Shown piece after piece: positions 49,777-58,352 of a stretch of 64,000 nucleotides of DNA. The position numbers and the translations under genes are program-made. The stretch lies in contig ONMA01000012.1 of NCBI GenBank assembly GCA_900318815.1, forward strand, positions 1-64,000, read 5' to 3'. Under the pieces are notes generated by a model. That model did no database searches and was not told where the DNA came from. It saw only the letters and a list, made by a program, of their open reading frames with translations. Each line of letters begins with the position of its first letter. The first letter of the stretch is position 1. This DNA is from an uncultured Prevotellaceae bacterium. GTDB taxonomy: Bacteria; Bacteroidota; Bacteroidia; Bacteroidales; Bacteroidaceae.

Positions 49777-50811
49777 ATGACGCCAAGAGAAGAATTAAAT
49801 CTCATACTGAAACTCATCGGGAAATACAATCTTCCACTAAGTCCTATTCTTGAATATGCTGTCAAGGAGAAAATGGAAGAGTATCCTGAAGAAAAACTAT
49901 CTGCTATTATTCTCAATGATGACAAGGCTGAAGATGATATTGTCGTCAATGAGGAGGTAACAAGCAATAATATATCTGTAGACACCTTATCAGACGAACT
50001 GAGAATTGTTGATTATGGAGAACGGACAATTGCTGTAGTAGGTAATACAAAACCACACAAAGATGCTCTTAAATCTATTGGAGGATATTTCGTATATCGT
50101 ACCCAATGGGGACCTGCTTGGGTGTTTCGTAACAAAAAACGTGATGTTGTACAAGCATATATAAATGGTGATACATCTGTTATCACACGTGAGGAAGAAG
50201 AAAAACAAGATGAGCCACAAAAGAAAGAAATGGCTCGCTATATCATTCGTGTTAAATACCCTGATGGAAGGGTGTTTGAGAGTAACTATGTGTGGGAGAC
50301 ACTGGTGGATGTTATTGAATATGCAGGACCAGAAAAAGTAAGACAATTAAATATTATGAATAGGGGCTGCAATCTTGTTTCTCCAAAACTTAATGAGAAT
50401 CCAATATACAGTTCTACTCAAAAGAAAGTAAGTGGAGGCCTTTTTGTTCTTACTAAATCCTCGACGGATGAAAAGTATAAGCAAATTGTTAGAATAAATA
50501 TAGATTGTAAACTTAGTCTGGAAATTGAAAAAGTGTATACTGGCGAAACTGGAAAGAATACAGATGCTTCTAGAGTTATTAATGTAGCAGACAATTGTTA
50601 TACTTATTCTACCAAAAAAGGTGTCGATTCTAAAGAAGACAAAAGGATAGGATATAGTGTGCGATTGTTCCCTTCTCAGCTTATAGGTGAAATAGTAAGA
50701 GTTAGGAAAGATGCCAAAGGAACAAAGAAACTTGTGGTTAAAACAACCAATGGTGATATAGTAGAAGTCGACGACTTGCCTTATCTGTATGAAGTCTTGA
50801 AACGTAATTGA
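49777..50811 (+). CDS. BREX-linked accessory protein B (unknown, multidomain)
   Basis: A 344-residue protein. Parts in order: the shared N-terminal helical module (1-32); an acidic linker; a small domain with KSIGGYFVYRTQWGPAWVFR (about 88-120), a GGxFxxRxxxGPxWVF pattern of the kind seen in DNA-handling proteins; a domain similar to protein A (YIIRVKYPDGRVFESNYVWE, about 160-260); and a beta-rich end (IGEIVRVRKDAKGTKKLVVK then VDDLPYLYEVL). Last gene of the operon, 15 bp after protein A. No enzyme motif is seen. Probably a nucleic-acid- or complex-binding factor, by inference. Confidence 0.75.
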   Translation: MTPREELNLILKLIGKYNLPLSPILEYAVKEKMEEYPEEKLSAIILNDDKAEDDIVVNEEVTSNNISVDTLSDELRIVDYGERTIAVVGNTKPHKDALKSIGGYFVYRTQWGPAWVFRNKKRDVVQAYINGDTSVITREEEEKQDEPQKKEMARYIIRVKYPDGRVFESNYVWETLVDVIEYAGPEKVRQLNIMNRGCNLVSPKLNENPIYSSTQKKVSGGLFVLTKSSTDEKYKQIVRINIDCKLSLEIEKVYTGETGKNTDASRVINVADNCYTYSTKKGVDSKEDKRIGYSVRLFPSQLIGEIVRVRKDAKGTKKLVVKTTNGDIVEVDDLPYLYEVLKRN

Positions 50812-51028
50812 GAATTGTTGCAATATGGAATTGGATTCAATGGAAACCTACAGGAAATATTGTTAAAGATGTCGGCTTTATGTGTTTGGTGGCATTGCAG
50901 AAAATCGTTATCCGAATGAAGAATAGACAGGAAACGGAAGTGTACGATAATCCAAAGGCATACGATATAATTATGGCGTAATCTGACCAGTTTTATTATA
51001 AAACTTTTGGTCAACGAAATAATATTAC
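50812..51028. other. Non-coding gap after BREX operon
   Basis: Only short frames are seen (for example MKNRQETEVYDNPKAYDIIM ending at about 50982), with no recognisable product or strong hairpin. Possibly decayed sequence. Confidence 0.4.
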
Positions 51029-51037
51029 TATCTTTGC
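51029..51037 (+). promoter_or_regulatory. Consensus promoter (TTTG-N19-TATCTTTGC)
   Basis: TTTG at 51006-51009 and TATCTTTGC at 51029-51037, spaced 19 bp, is a near-ideal Bacteroides promoter. It drives a short frame at 51063. Confidence 0.75.
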
Positions 51038-51062
51038 CCCCGCTAACCAATAACGGGGGACT

Positions 51063-51212
51063 ATGAACAGAGTGATTCAAATCTTTAGCTATGAGCAGTG
51101 CTTCCAGCACTACACAAAGCGGATAATGAACATCAGGCAGGCTAAGATTCACGGTGAAACCATCGTGGCGAAGCCCCAAAACGTTGCGAAATCGTCTTTT
51201 TTCTACGGATAA
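51063..51212 (+). pseudogene. N-terminal stump of a lost gene (MNRVIQ...)
   Basis: Forty-nine codons: MNRVIQIFSYEQCFQHYTKR and on to a TAA at 51210. The start region (51056-51089) repeats at 52335-52368, where it joins a C-terminal fragment. The tone (YTKRIMNIRQAKIHG, then AKP) resembles the start of HNH-type restriction proteins of Bacteroidetes, but the match is weak. It has an intact promoter. Confidence 0.45.
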
Positions 51213-51258
51213 AACAAAAATTACCCGTAGAAAAGTGACGTTACTCAAAAATAATCAC

Positions 51259-51267
51259 TATATTTGT
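51259..51267 (+). promoter_or_regulatory. -7 element of abiE-like pair
   Basis: TATATTTGT lies 20 bp before the ATG at 51288. A TTG inside it opens the frame earlier but is unlikely to be the start. Confidence 0.5.
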
Positions 51268-51287
51268 ACCCTGATTTCGCAGCACAG

Positions 51288-51869
51288 ATGGCAAATATAG
51301 CAGAAAAGATAGAACAGCAGGGCGGTGTCATCTCTACTACAGAGATAAAAGACAAAGCAGAATATGCACGGCTACGTAGGGCTGAGCAACGGGGCGACGT
51401 GGTGAGACTACGGCACGGCGTTTACGCAGAACCCGGGGCGATGCTTAACACGATGATTGACGTGGAGAGGATAGTGCCAACTGGTGTGGTGTGTCTCTAT
51501 AACGCATGGATGTACTACCAGATTTGTACCACAGTCCCACCAGCCTTCTGTATTGCTATTGATGCCAAGCGGAAAGTGAAGATTCCAGAGAAATTGCCCA
51601 TTAACATTTATTACTGGAAAGCTGATTACCTGACATTTGGCATTGTGCAGCAAGAGATTTCTGGCTATACTGTGCGCATCACAGACTTGGAGCGTAGTGT
51701 ATGTGACGCTGTGAAATATCGCAACAAGATTGGACTGGATTTGTGCGCAGAAATCTTCCGCACGTATCTACGTAAAAACGAACGCAGTTTGAGCCGACTG
51801 CTGGAGTATTCCAAGAGATTGCGAATAGAAAAAGTGGTAAAGAGTTATCTTGAGATTGCACTTGAATGA
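51288..51869 (+). CDS. AbiEi-type antitoxin (type IV toxin-antitoxin)
   Basis: The N-terminal winged helix (GGVISTTEIKDKAEYARLRR and GDVVRLRHGVYAEPG) and the C-terminal AbiEi domain (VRITDLERSVCDAVKYRNKI) are both present, so the 193-residue antitoxin looks intact. Family antitoxins repress their own promoter and neutralise the AbiEii nucleotidyltransferase. The ATG of the toxin gene overlaps its stop (ATGA). The start chosen is ATG 51288. Confidence 0.85.
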   Translation: MANIAEKIEQQGGVISTTEIKDKAEYARLRRAEQRGDVVRLRHGVYAEPGAMLNTMIDVERIVPTGVVCLYNAWMYYQICTTVPPAFCIAIDAKRKVKIPEKLPINIYYWKADYLTFGIVQQEISGYTVRITDLERSVCDAVKYRNKIGLDLCAEIFRTYLRKNERSLSRLLEYSKRLRIEKVVKSYLEIALE

Positions 51870-52345
51870 AAAGAGAAGTGAAGAATCATGCTAAGTCGGT
51901 TAAGACAAGACTGTTGAACCTGATGAACTCTACAGGTTATCAGTATATGTATCTGTTGGCTCGCTATTTCAATGAGCGTCTGCTCTATCGTGTGTCTGTG
52001 AGTTCATATAAGGACAATTTCCTACTAAAGGGCGGCTCACTACTATATGCTTTCAATGGTCTGGAGACCCGGCCTACGGTGGACGTAGATTTTATGGCGC
52101 AGAATATTAGTCGTGACCCTGAGCATTTGGAAAAGGTGTTTAGAGAGATACTGAGTACGACGTGCGAGGAGGATGGGGTCACCTTCGATGCAGGCAATTT
52201 GAAGCCAGAACCTATCACCATTGAAAAAGAGTATCCTGGTACGCGCTTCTACCTGACAGCGAGGATGGATAGCATTGTCTATCAGATGTCTGTGGATATT
52301 ACTGATAGGTTGGAACAAATGTATGACAGATATTGGAGACTATGA
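51866..52345 (+). pseudogene. AbiEii-type nucleotidyltransferase toxin, C-terminally truncated
   Basis: The nucleotidyltransferase core is present: LLKGGSLLYAFNGLETRPTV followed by DVDFMAQ, the GG and DxD elements. The frame ends at residue 159, about half the usual length, at a point where the sequence switches to a copy of the MNRVIQ gene start. The C-terminal helical half is lost, so it is probably inactive, while the antitoxin is intact. Confidence 0.75.
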
Positions 52346-52603
52346 ACAGGGTGATTCAATACTTCAGCAACTTATCCTGGTGAGCGGCTCAGTAAGAGTC
52401 ATACTCCATCGAAGGCATGGCTGAAGGATAACGTGGAGTTCGCCTGTTTCGATGAATCGCTGTGGATCTTGCTGCAAAACAAGGTATGGCGCACGAAGTT
52501 ACGTGATTACATCATTGAGCATAAGCTGACGGATGACTTCTGGAGGGGAAAAATGGTGGCAGAAAGTGCCGGCATGCTTGCCGCATTATTGTTAGTGGCG
52601 TAA
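52342..52603 (+). pseudogene. Rearranged gene remnant (MNRVIQ start joined to C-terminal piece)
   Basis: It starts as the 51063 frame (MNRVIQYFS), then a different frame carries ERLSKSHTPSKAWLKDNVEF and ACFDESLWILLQNKVWRTKL before a TAA at 52601. The W-L-x-x-N-V-x-x-A...F-D-x-x-L-W-x-L-L pattern resembles Bacteroidetes HNH/phosphorothioate-type restriction proteins. That resemblance is from memory and tentative. No complete gene remains. Confidence 0.45.
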
Positions 52604-52798
52604 AATGCAACGAAACGTTATAGTATCTGATGTCACAGATAATGTCAGAGATGGAAACAGCTATAGGGGTAAGAACAGAAAAATATGCAGAAAGGGGCAT
52701 TTTTCTGCTAAAGATGCTAAAAAAGGATGATAATTTGTCGATTTTTCTTTCAAACTGGAAATAGTATTGTGTTTTTTGATTAATTTTGTAGTCGAATA

Positions 52799-53317
52799 AT
52801 GTTTAAAAGATTGTTTACAGTTATACGAGAGCTGGATAAAACAAAAACGAAATATAAACATGAATGTATGGAACAGCAATTTAAGTATATAGACATTGAG
52901 CGTCTGCAACTTGACTTGTTCCATCCCCGTCTTCCAAAGTCGAAGCAAGGGAAAGATGAGAATACCGTAATAGAATATATGTTGTTGGAGACAGCAACAT
53001 TGGAACTTATGGAGTCTATCGGCGAAAACGGTTTCTTTGCTGGAGAAATGCTGTTGGTCATTCCCAGAACTGACAAAGAAGAGCATCTTAAAGAACTGGT
53101 TATATGGTGGTTCAAAAAGAACGAGGGCGTGTCGCGTGTCCTTGGCGACAGTGACGGAATGAAGAAACTGAACGAGGTGTTGGGTAATGAGGTGGCATTA
53201 GCAGCATTTAAGAGTGGCGTAAACATTGATACGGCATACGAACTGACCAATGACATCGACCTTCAGTTTGAACGTAAAGTGAAGAAAAGATTTGGCTGTT
53301 TCAGGGAAAAAGCATAA
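52799..53317 (+). CDS. ParB/Srx-like domain protein, probably internally deleted
   Basis: A 172-residue frame. Residues about 26-85 (YIDIERLQLDLFHPRLPKSK, then LELMESIGENGFFAGEMLLV) match the start of ParB-like nuclease domains. The catalytic part and any helix-turn-helix are missing, and the rest (VIWWFKKNEGVSRVLGDSDG onward) looks like a different region of a longer protein joined in frame. The start may be the later ATG at 52869. A -7-like TAATTTTG lies at 52781. Confidence 0.5.
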   Translation: MFKRLFTVIRELDKTKTKYKHECMEQQFKYIDIERLQLDLFHPRLPKSKQGKDENTVIEYMLLETATLELMESIGENGFFAGEMLLVIPRTDKEEHLKELVIWWFKKNEGVSRVLGDSDGMKKLNEVLGNEVALAAFKSGVNIDTAYELTNDIDLQFERKVKKRFGCFREKA

Positions 53318-53345
53318 CTTTGCAGCGAGAAATAAATAGTGCATA

Positions 53346-53462
53346 ATGAGTCAGAACGATACAGATATGGCACAGAATCCCACCGTGGCATACGGAGTGA
53401 ATTGTCGTCCAGATGCTCGTGAAGCTATAGGCTCAATTAGAGGATGTAAGCTGGATGTGGGT
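53346..53462 (+). other. Short frame interrupted by dispersed element
   Basis: After a TAACTTTGC -7 element (about 53314-53322), an ATG at 53346 opens MSQNDTDMAQNPTVAYGVNC, then runs into the repeat at 53464. It is probably the stump of a gene that ended when the element arrived. Confidence 0.35.
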
Positions 53463-53463
53463 G

Positions 53464-53655
53464 AATTCTCGAGAGAATTGAGCAGTAAGAATGCTATTTG
53501 CCATAGGAAAAGATGTACTTTACGCCTAAATTCTCTAGAGAATTCAAGTGCATATAAGCATGTTCCTGTCACCCTTCTGTCACCCTTGTCACCCTCGAAA
53601 AAGGGTGCAAACGCCCTGTATATCGGCATTCTGTCACCCTGTCACCCTTTTTTGA
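53464..53655 (-). repeat. Dispersed element, copy 2 (inverted)
   Basis: An inverted copy of 625-865. The order AATTCTCGAGAGAATT (53464-53479), AATTCTCTAGAGAATT (53529-53544), then TGTCACCC octamers and GCAAACGCCCTGTATATCGG is the same, with a shorter middle. Confidence 0.8.
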
Positions 53656-53827
53656 AAAAATCCTAGTATAAGAATGATAAGAATGAAGGATGGACAGGTG
53701 CAGCTGACACTAACGATGGGAGATGAAAGCAAGATTTTGAGATTTCTACATTATTTCCATAAAAACATTTTGAGATTTGCCCAAATATATGTAATTTTGC
53801 CATCGAAAACAAAAAACATTTTGAGGA

Positions 53828-55177
53828 ATGGATGCTGATTATCGCATATTCAAGAGGAAGCTCTACGAGCGGATGCTGAATTGGAAACAAACCAAGGAAG
53901 GCAAGACGGCGCTGCTGATAAAGGGTGCACGGCGTGTGGGCAAATCAACGATTGCAGAAGTGTTTGCCAAGCGTGAGTATGACTCATACATCGTTGTCGA
54001 TTTTGCCAATGCGCCCGATGGTGTTTGGGAGGCTGTGAAGAACATTGCCGATTTGGACAATTTCTTTTTCCGGTTGCAATTCATATATAGGGTGAAGCTG
54101 GTGGAGCGCAAATCCGTGATTATCTTTGACGAAATTCAGAAGGCTCCATTGGTGCGTCAGGCCATTAAGTATATGGTGAAAGACCATCGTTACGACTTCA
54201 TAGAGACGGGGTCGCTCTTGTCTATCAAGAAAAATATACAGGGTATTACGCTGCCCAGTGAAGAAACTCGCATCACGATGTATCCGATGGACTATGAGGA
54301 GTTTCGCTGGGCGTTGGGCGACGAAGTAACGTTACCGCTGTTGAAGGAGGCTTTTGAGGCCGGACGTTCTGTTGGTGACCAGGTGAGCAGACAGTTGCTG
54401 CGTGGCTTCCGGTTGTATATGCTGATTGGTGGTATGCCACAGGCCGTAAATACCTATTTAGATACTAACAATCTGAGTGAGGTAGATCAGACCAAGCGTG
54501 AGATTATCGACCTTTATACTGACGATTTCCGTAAGATTGACCCATCTGGAAAGGCATCACGACTGTTCAAGGCCATACCATCGGAGTTGTCGAAAAATGC
54601 TTCACGCTATCAGGTGATGAGCGTACTGGGACGCAGCTCCGAGAATACGGATATGGACGAGTTGCTGGAGGATATGGAGGACAGCCTTTGCGTGAACTTT
54701 GCCTACCATGCCAACAACCCGTCGGTGGGGCTGGCTTTACATAAGGACAAAGACCAGTATAAGATGTTTGTTGGCGATACGGGATTGTTTATCACGCTCG
54801 CATTCTGGGACAAAGATGTGACGGAGAATATCATCTATCAGAAGCTGCTCTCCGACAAGTTGAGTGCTGATTTGGGCTATGTCTATGAGAATGTGGTAGC
54901 TCAGATGTTGAAGGCCAGCGGCAATGAATTGTTTTATCACACATGGCCTACGCTTAGTGGCAAGCACAACTATGAGGTGGACTTTCTTTTGTCGCGTAGT
55001 AACAAACTCTGCCCAATAGAAGTGAAGTCGTCAGGCTATAAAGCTCATGTGTCGCTTGACGAGTTCTGCAAGAAATATTCGAAAGAGATATTATGGCGAT
55101 ACTTGGTATATACGAAGGATTTGCGCAGGGATGAAGAGACGCTGATGGTGCCCGTCTATATGGTGCCGTTTTTGTGA
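53828..55177 (+). CDS. Orphan ATPase with DUF4143 C-terminus (AAA_14 type)
   Basis: Walker A is GARRVGKST near residue 35, Walker B is SVIIFDEIQKAP, then MYPMDYEEF and a DUF4143 end with a nuclease-like pair (YEVDFLLSRSNKLCPIEVKS). Found in many copies in Bacteroidales. The function is unsettled. It is preceded by a TAATTTTGC -7 element near 53792. Confidence 0.9.
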   Translation: MDADYRIFKRKLYERMLNWKQTKEGKTALLIKGARRVGKSTIAEVFAKREYDSYIVVDFANAPDGVWEAVKNIADLDNFFFRLQFIYRVKLVERKSVIIFDEIQKAPLVRQAIKYMVKDHRYDFIETGSLLSIKKNIQGITLPSEETRITMYPMDYEEFRWALGDEVTLPLLKEAFEAGRSVGDQVSRQLLRGFRLYMLIGGMPQAVNTYLDTNNLSEVDQTKREIIDLYTDDFRKIDPSGKASRLFKAIPSELSKNASRYQVMSVLGRSSENTDMDELLEDMEDSLCVNFAYHANNPSVGLALHKDKDQYKMFVGDTGLFITLAFWDKDVTENIIYQKLLSDKLSADLGYVYENVVAQMLKASGNELFYHTWPTLSGKHNYEVDFLLSRSNKLCPIEVKSSGYKAHVSLDEFCKKYSKEILWRYLVYTKDLRRDEETLMVPVYMVPFL

Positions 55178-55190
55178 CAGACATGAAATA

Positions 55191-55754
55191 TCATCTGACT
55201 TTCGTGACCGCCAATCGAGCAAAATAGTCCTTTACCCTGTCCCAGTTGATGCTGACAACCTCAATGGGCTCGTCGTAGTCGGTGGCGGTGACGGTGCGGT
55301 TGTCGAAGTCGAACTTGACTACTACCACGTCATCGACACAGACGCTACAGGAGTCCAAGGGTATGATATCGAAGAGCTTTGCCTCTACATCTTCTCTCTT
55401 ACGGTCGGAATAGCGCCCATGACGCGGCTCCCCCATTTCGAAGAGACACTCATCGTCGCCCTTCAGATACCAGGTATAGCTGTGGTTGCCATTATCGTCG
55501 GTCACCGTTTTCCTGAGAGTGACAATCGCTGCCTCACGATACTTGCTGAGACTGCGCTCCTGGTAATGGAGGGCTCCAAGCACCACTAACAAAAAAACCA
55601 CTGCACAGAATATGGGCTGAGCCAGACAGCCTATGGCCAGTCCCTTCCAGCGCTTGTTGATAAACCCGATGAAGGGAATGACAATGGAAACTACCAGTAT
55701 TGCTATCAACGAGAGGGTGATTATAATATAAAATGTAATGTTCTGCACTATCAT
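55191..55754 (-). CDS. Membrane-anchored protein of unknown function
   Basis: It has two N-terminal transmembrane segments (about 8-30 and 42-63), then a soluble domain with strands (YTWYLKGDDECLFEMGEPRH, VVVVKFDFDNRTVTATDYDE). No family recognised. It faces the ATPase gene tail to tail. The large repeat block begins just upstream of its start. Confidence 0.65.
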   Translation of the reverse strand: MIVQNITFYIIITLSLIAILVVSIVIPFIGFINKRWKGLAIGCLAQPIFCAVVFLLVVLGALHYQERSLSKYREAAIVTLRKTVTDDNGNHSYTWYLKGDDECLFEMGEPRHGRYSDRKREDVEAKLFDIIPLDSCSVCVDDVVVVKFDFDNRTVTATDYDEPIEVVSINWDRVKDYFARLAVTKVR

Positions 55755-55770
55755 CTTTTTTGTATTTTGA

Positions 55771-56030
55771 CGGTTAGACGTTTTTTTGACGGTTAGACGG
55801 ATGAACGTAATTTTTGACGGTTAGACGGATGAACGATTTTTTTGACGGTTAGACGGATGAACGACTTTTTAGACGGTTAGACGGATGAACGTTTTTTTAG
55901 ACGGTTAGACGGATGAACGATTTTTTTGACGGTTAGACGGATGAACGTTTTTTTAGACGGTTAGACGGATGAACGACTTTTTAGACGGTTAGACGGATGA
56001 ACGTTTTTTTAGACGGTTAGACGGATGAAC
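55771..56030. repeat. ~29-bp tandem repeat array (GACGGTTAGACGGATGAACG)
   Basis: About ten units of GACGGTTAGACGGATGAACG separated by 6-10 nt T-rich spacers of varying length. The spacers are near identical, so it is not a CRISPR. Confidence 0.9.
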
Positions 56031-56120
56031 GTCATTCTTCACTCTTCACTCTTCACTCTTCATTCTTCACTCTACTTTTTCTATATAGACATCCCTCCCT
56101 TTGGGAGGGCTTGGGTAGGC
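56031..56120. repeat. Heptamer array plus palindromic repeat (cassette 1 end)
   Basis: TTCACTC units run from 56035 to about 56072, then CTACTTTTTCTATATAGAC, then the CCCTCCC-TTTG-GGGAGGG repeat (56090-56120). The same order follows the second array at 58353-58450. Confidence 0.9.
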
Positions 56121-56147
56121 TTTTTGTTGGGCTTTTTATTGGGCTTT

Positions 56148-58142
56148 TTATTGGTTTTGATTGGTGTACTGGATAGCGAGCATGGTAAGGTCGTCGCTCT
56201 GCTCTGCATCGCCCACGAACAGCTGCACGGTCGACTTCATTGCCTCTATCAGGTTCTGGGGCTTGCCTGCGGTGAGCTTGGCCACCTGCAGCATGCGCTC
56301 CATGCCAAACTGACGATGACTGGCATCCTCAGCCTCGTTGAGTCCGTCGGTATAGAGGAACACGCCGTCGCCCGTCTTCAGGTCGAGGTGCTGCACGCTG
56401 AACTTCCAGCAGGGCATCACGCCTATAGGCACGTTGGGATCGCACTCAAGGACGGTGACTTCACCACTATCCATGAGCAATGGCGGGTTATGGCCGGCGT
56501 TGGCATAGCTCAGGTGACCGGTGTTCAGGTCGAGTACGCCGAGAAACAGGGTGACGAACATGCCTGTGTCGTTATTGTTGCTCAAGTCGTTGTTGAGTGC
56601 CAGGACGATGTGGTCAGGATCCTGGGTGTAAGCGGCGATGTTGCGGAACAGCGAGCGCGTCACCGCCATGACCAGTGAGGCCGGCACGCCCTTGCCCGAC
56701 ACGTCGCCAATGCAGAAGAAGAGCTTGTCGTCGCGGATGAAGAAGTCGTAGAGGTCGCCGCCCACTGCCTTGGCGGGCATCACCATGCCGTAGACATCGA
56801 TGTCGTGGCGGTCGGGGAAGGCCGGATAGGTCATGGGCAGCATCGACATCTGTATGTCGTGGGCAATCTTCAGCTCGCTCTCTATCGAGGCCTTGGCGGC
56901 AGTAGTACTCTTCAGCTCCTCCATGTAGTTGGTGAGCGAGTGCTGCATGTTCTCAAACGAGTCGCGCAGCAGACCAATCTCGTCGCGGCTGGCAATGGCT
57001 GGCAGGGGCGTATTGAACTGTCCCCCGGCCACCTCGTCGGCAGCGGCTGCCAACTGCTTCAGCGGCCTGGCCACATGGCGGATGGCCAAGCGGCACACAA
57101 GGAAGGTGACCATCAGCATGGCAGCTATTAACAACAGCATCGCGAAACCAGCAATGATACCAACGACATCGACAAGGAAAATGGGTACTGACACGGCCAG
57201 AATCCACTGGGTACCTTCCAAGGGGGCATAGAACAGATAGGTCTTCAGCCTGTTTACCAGCACGACATGGTCGGTTTCACTGTTGCTCTTCCTGCCATTC
57301 TTCATCTTCCAGATAATCTCATCGGCCACGCCCGGCTTGTCGGCATCCTTGATATGGACAAAGAAGTTGCTGTTCATAATGCGCCGCTTGTCGGGATGGG
57401 TGATATAGGTGCCGTCGCGCGAAAGTACATAGCTGCTGAACACCTCGTCGCCCGATATCTGTATGGCCCAGGCATTCTCTAAGAAGATGCTGTCCTGCTG
57501 TTGCAGCAGCCGCGTCATAAAGTCGAGCGAGAGGTCGGCACCAAGTACTGCCACGACGCGCCCCAGCTTGTCGTGGATAGGGTACATATAGGCCACCAGG
57601 GGTGTCTTCTCTTCGTGGCTGTCGAAGAACGGTTCCGACCAGTAGGCCGAGTCGGCTGCCACGGCCTCGATGAACCAGTCGGCTTCAAGATAGGTGTCCC
57701 CAGGGCCTTCCGTGGTATTACCGCCCGCCTGTACGACGTCGGCCTGTCCGTTGACGGAGCGACGCCATGCGTAAGGGCAGAAGGTACGCCCCTTCATGGG
57801 GTAGTAGTTCTCGATGAAGCTGATGCCGCAGCTGCGCACACGGGGATTCTGGGCTACGATGCGCTCAACGATGGCCTGTAGTTCGTTGGGCTGGCCAAGG
57901 TTGCGCTCTATGTCGAAGATATTGTTCTTCACGGCCACGCTCACATCCGACATGGCATGACAGATGGTTCCACCCGATGCCTGGATGCTGCTGTGAAAGG
58001 TATCGGCACTGATCTCTACCAGCATGTTTTTCGACAAGTCGTAAATCAAGTAACCCAGTGCGCTCATCATGACGAACAGCACCAGCATCACCCACCACGT
58101 CATCCTGCGGGCAAAGGAATGGTTGTATTTCTTCTTTCTCAT
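56148..58142 (-). CDS. Sensor-coupled PP2C/SpoIIE phosphatase (RsbU-like)
   Basis: It has an N-terminal TM helix (about 13-33), an extracytoplasmic dCACHE-like sensor (about 40-330, with YLEADWFIEAVAADSAYWSE and VVAVLGADLSLDF), a second TM helix, a HAMP region, a coiled linker and a SpoIIE-type phosphatase domain (GGDLYDFFI, IGDVSGKGVPASLVMA, LYTDGLNEAED). Such proteins dephosphorylate an anti-anti-sigma factor in partner-switching control. No partner gene is nearby. Composite repeat cassettes lie on both sides. Confidence 0.9.
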   Translation of the reverse strand: MRKKKYNHSFARRMTWWVMLVLFVMMSALGYLIYDLSKNMLVEISADTFHSSIQASGGTICHAMSDVSVAVKNNIFDIERNLGQPNELQAIVERIVAQNPRVRSCGISFIENYYPMKGRTFCPYAWRRSVNGQADVVQAGGNTTEGPGDTYLEADWFIEAVAADSAYWSEPFFDSHEEKTPLVAYMYPIHDKLGRVVAVLGADLSLDFMTRLLQQQDSIFLENAWAIQISGDEVFSSYVLSRDGTYITHPDKRRIMNSNFFVHIKDADKPGVADEIIWKMKNGRKSNSETDHVVLVNRLKTYLFYAPLEGTQWILAVSVPIFLVDVVGIIAGFAMLLLIAAMLMVTFLVCRLAIRHVARPLKQLAAAADEVAGGQFNTPLPAIASRDEIGLLRDSFENMQHSLTNYMEELKSTTAAKASIESELKIAHDIQMSMLPMTYPAFPDRHDIDVYGMVMPAKAVGGDLYDFFIRDDKLFFCIGDVSGKGVPASLVMAVTRSLFRNIAAYTQDPDHIVLALNNDLSNNNDTGMFVTLFLGVLDLNTGHLSYANAGHNPPLLMDSGEVTVLECDPNVPIGVMPCWKFSVQHLDLKTGDGVFLYTDGLNEAEDASHRQFGMERMLQVAKLTAGKPQNLIEAMKSTVQLFVGDAEQSDDLTMLAIQYTNQNQ

Positions 58143-58352
58143 CTTCTTGACGGTTAGACGTTTTTTAGACGGTTAGACGGTTTGACGTTTATTTTGACGG
58201 TTAGACGGTTTGACGTTTATTTTGACGGTTAGACGGTTTGACGTTTATTTTGACGGTTAGACGGTTGAACGTTTTTTTGACGGTTAGACGGTTGGACGTT
58301 TATTTTGACGGTTAGACGGTTTGACGTTTATTTTGACGGTTAGACGGTTGAA
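58143..58352. repeat. ~28-bp tandem repeat array (GACGGTTAGACGGTTTGACG)
   Basis: About eight units related to the first array but ending TTTGACG. The array starts immediately 5' of the phosphatase gene, so it lies in its promoter/leader region. Confidence 0.9.

Noticed and set aside
53464..53666. Continuation of the 53346 frame through the repeat
   Set aside because: Codons past 53463 are read from the dispersed element and are not likely to be a real protein.
55771..56030. Possible CRISPR array
   Set aside because: Units are about 29 bp but the spacers are short T-rich runs of nearly the same sequence, with no cas genes in the window. It is a plain tandem repeat.
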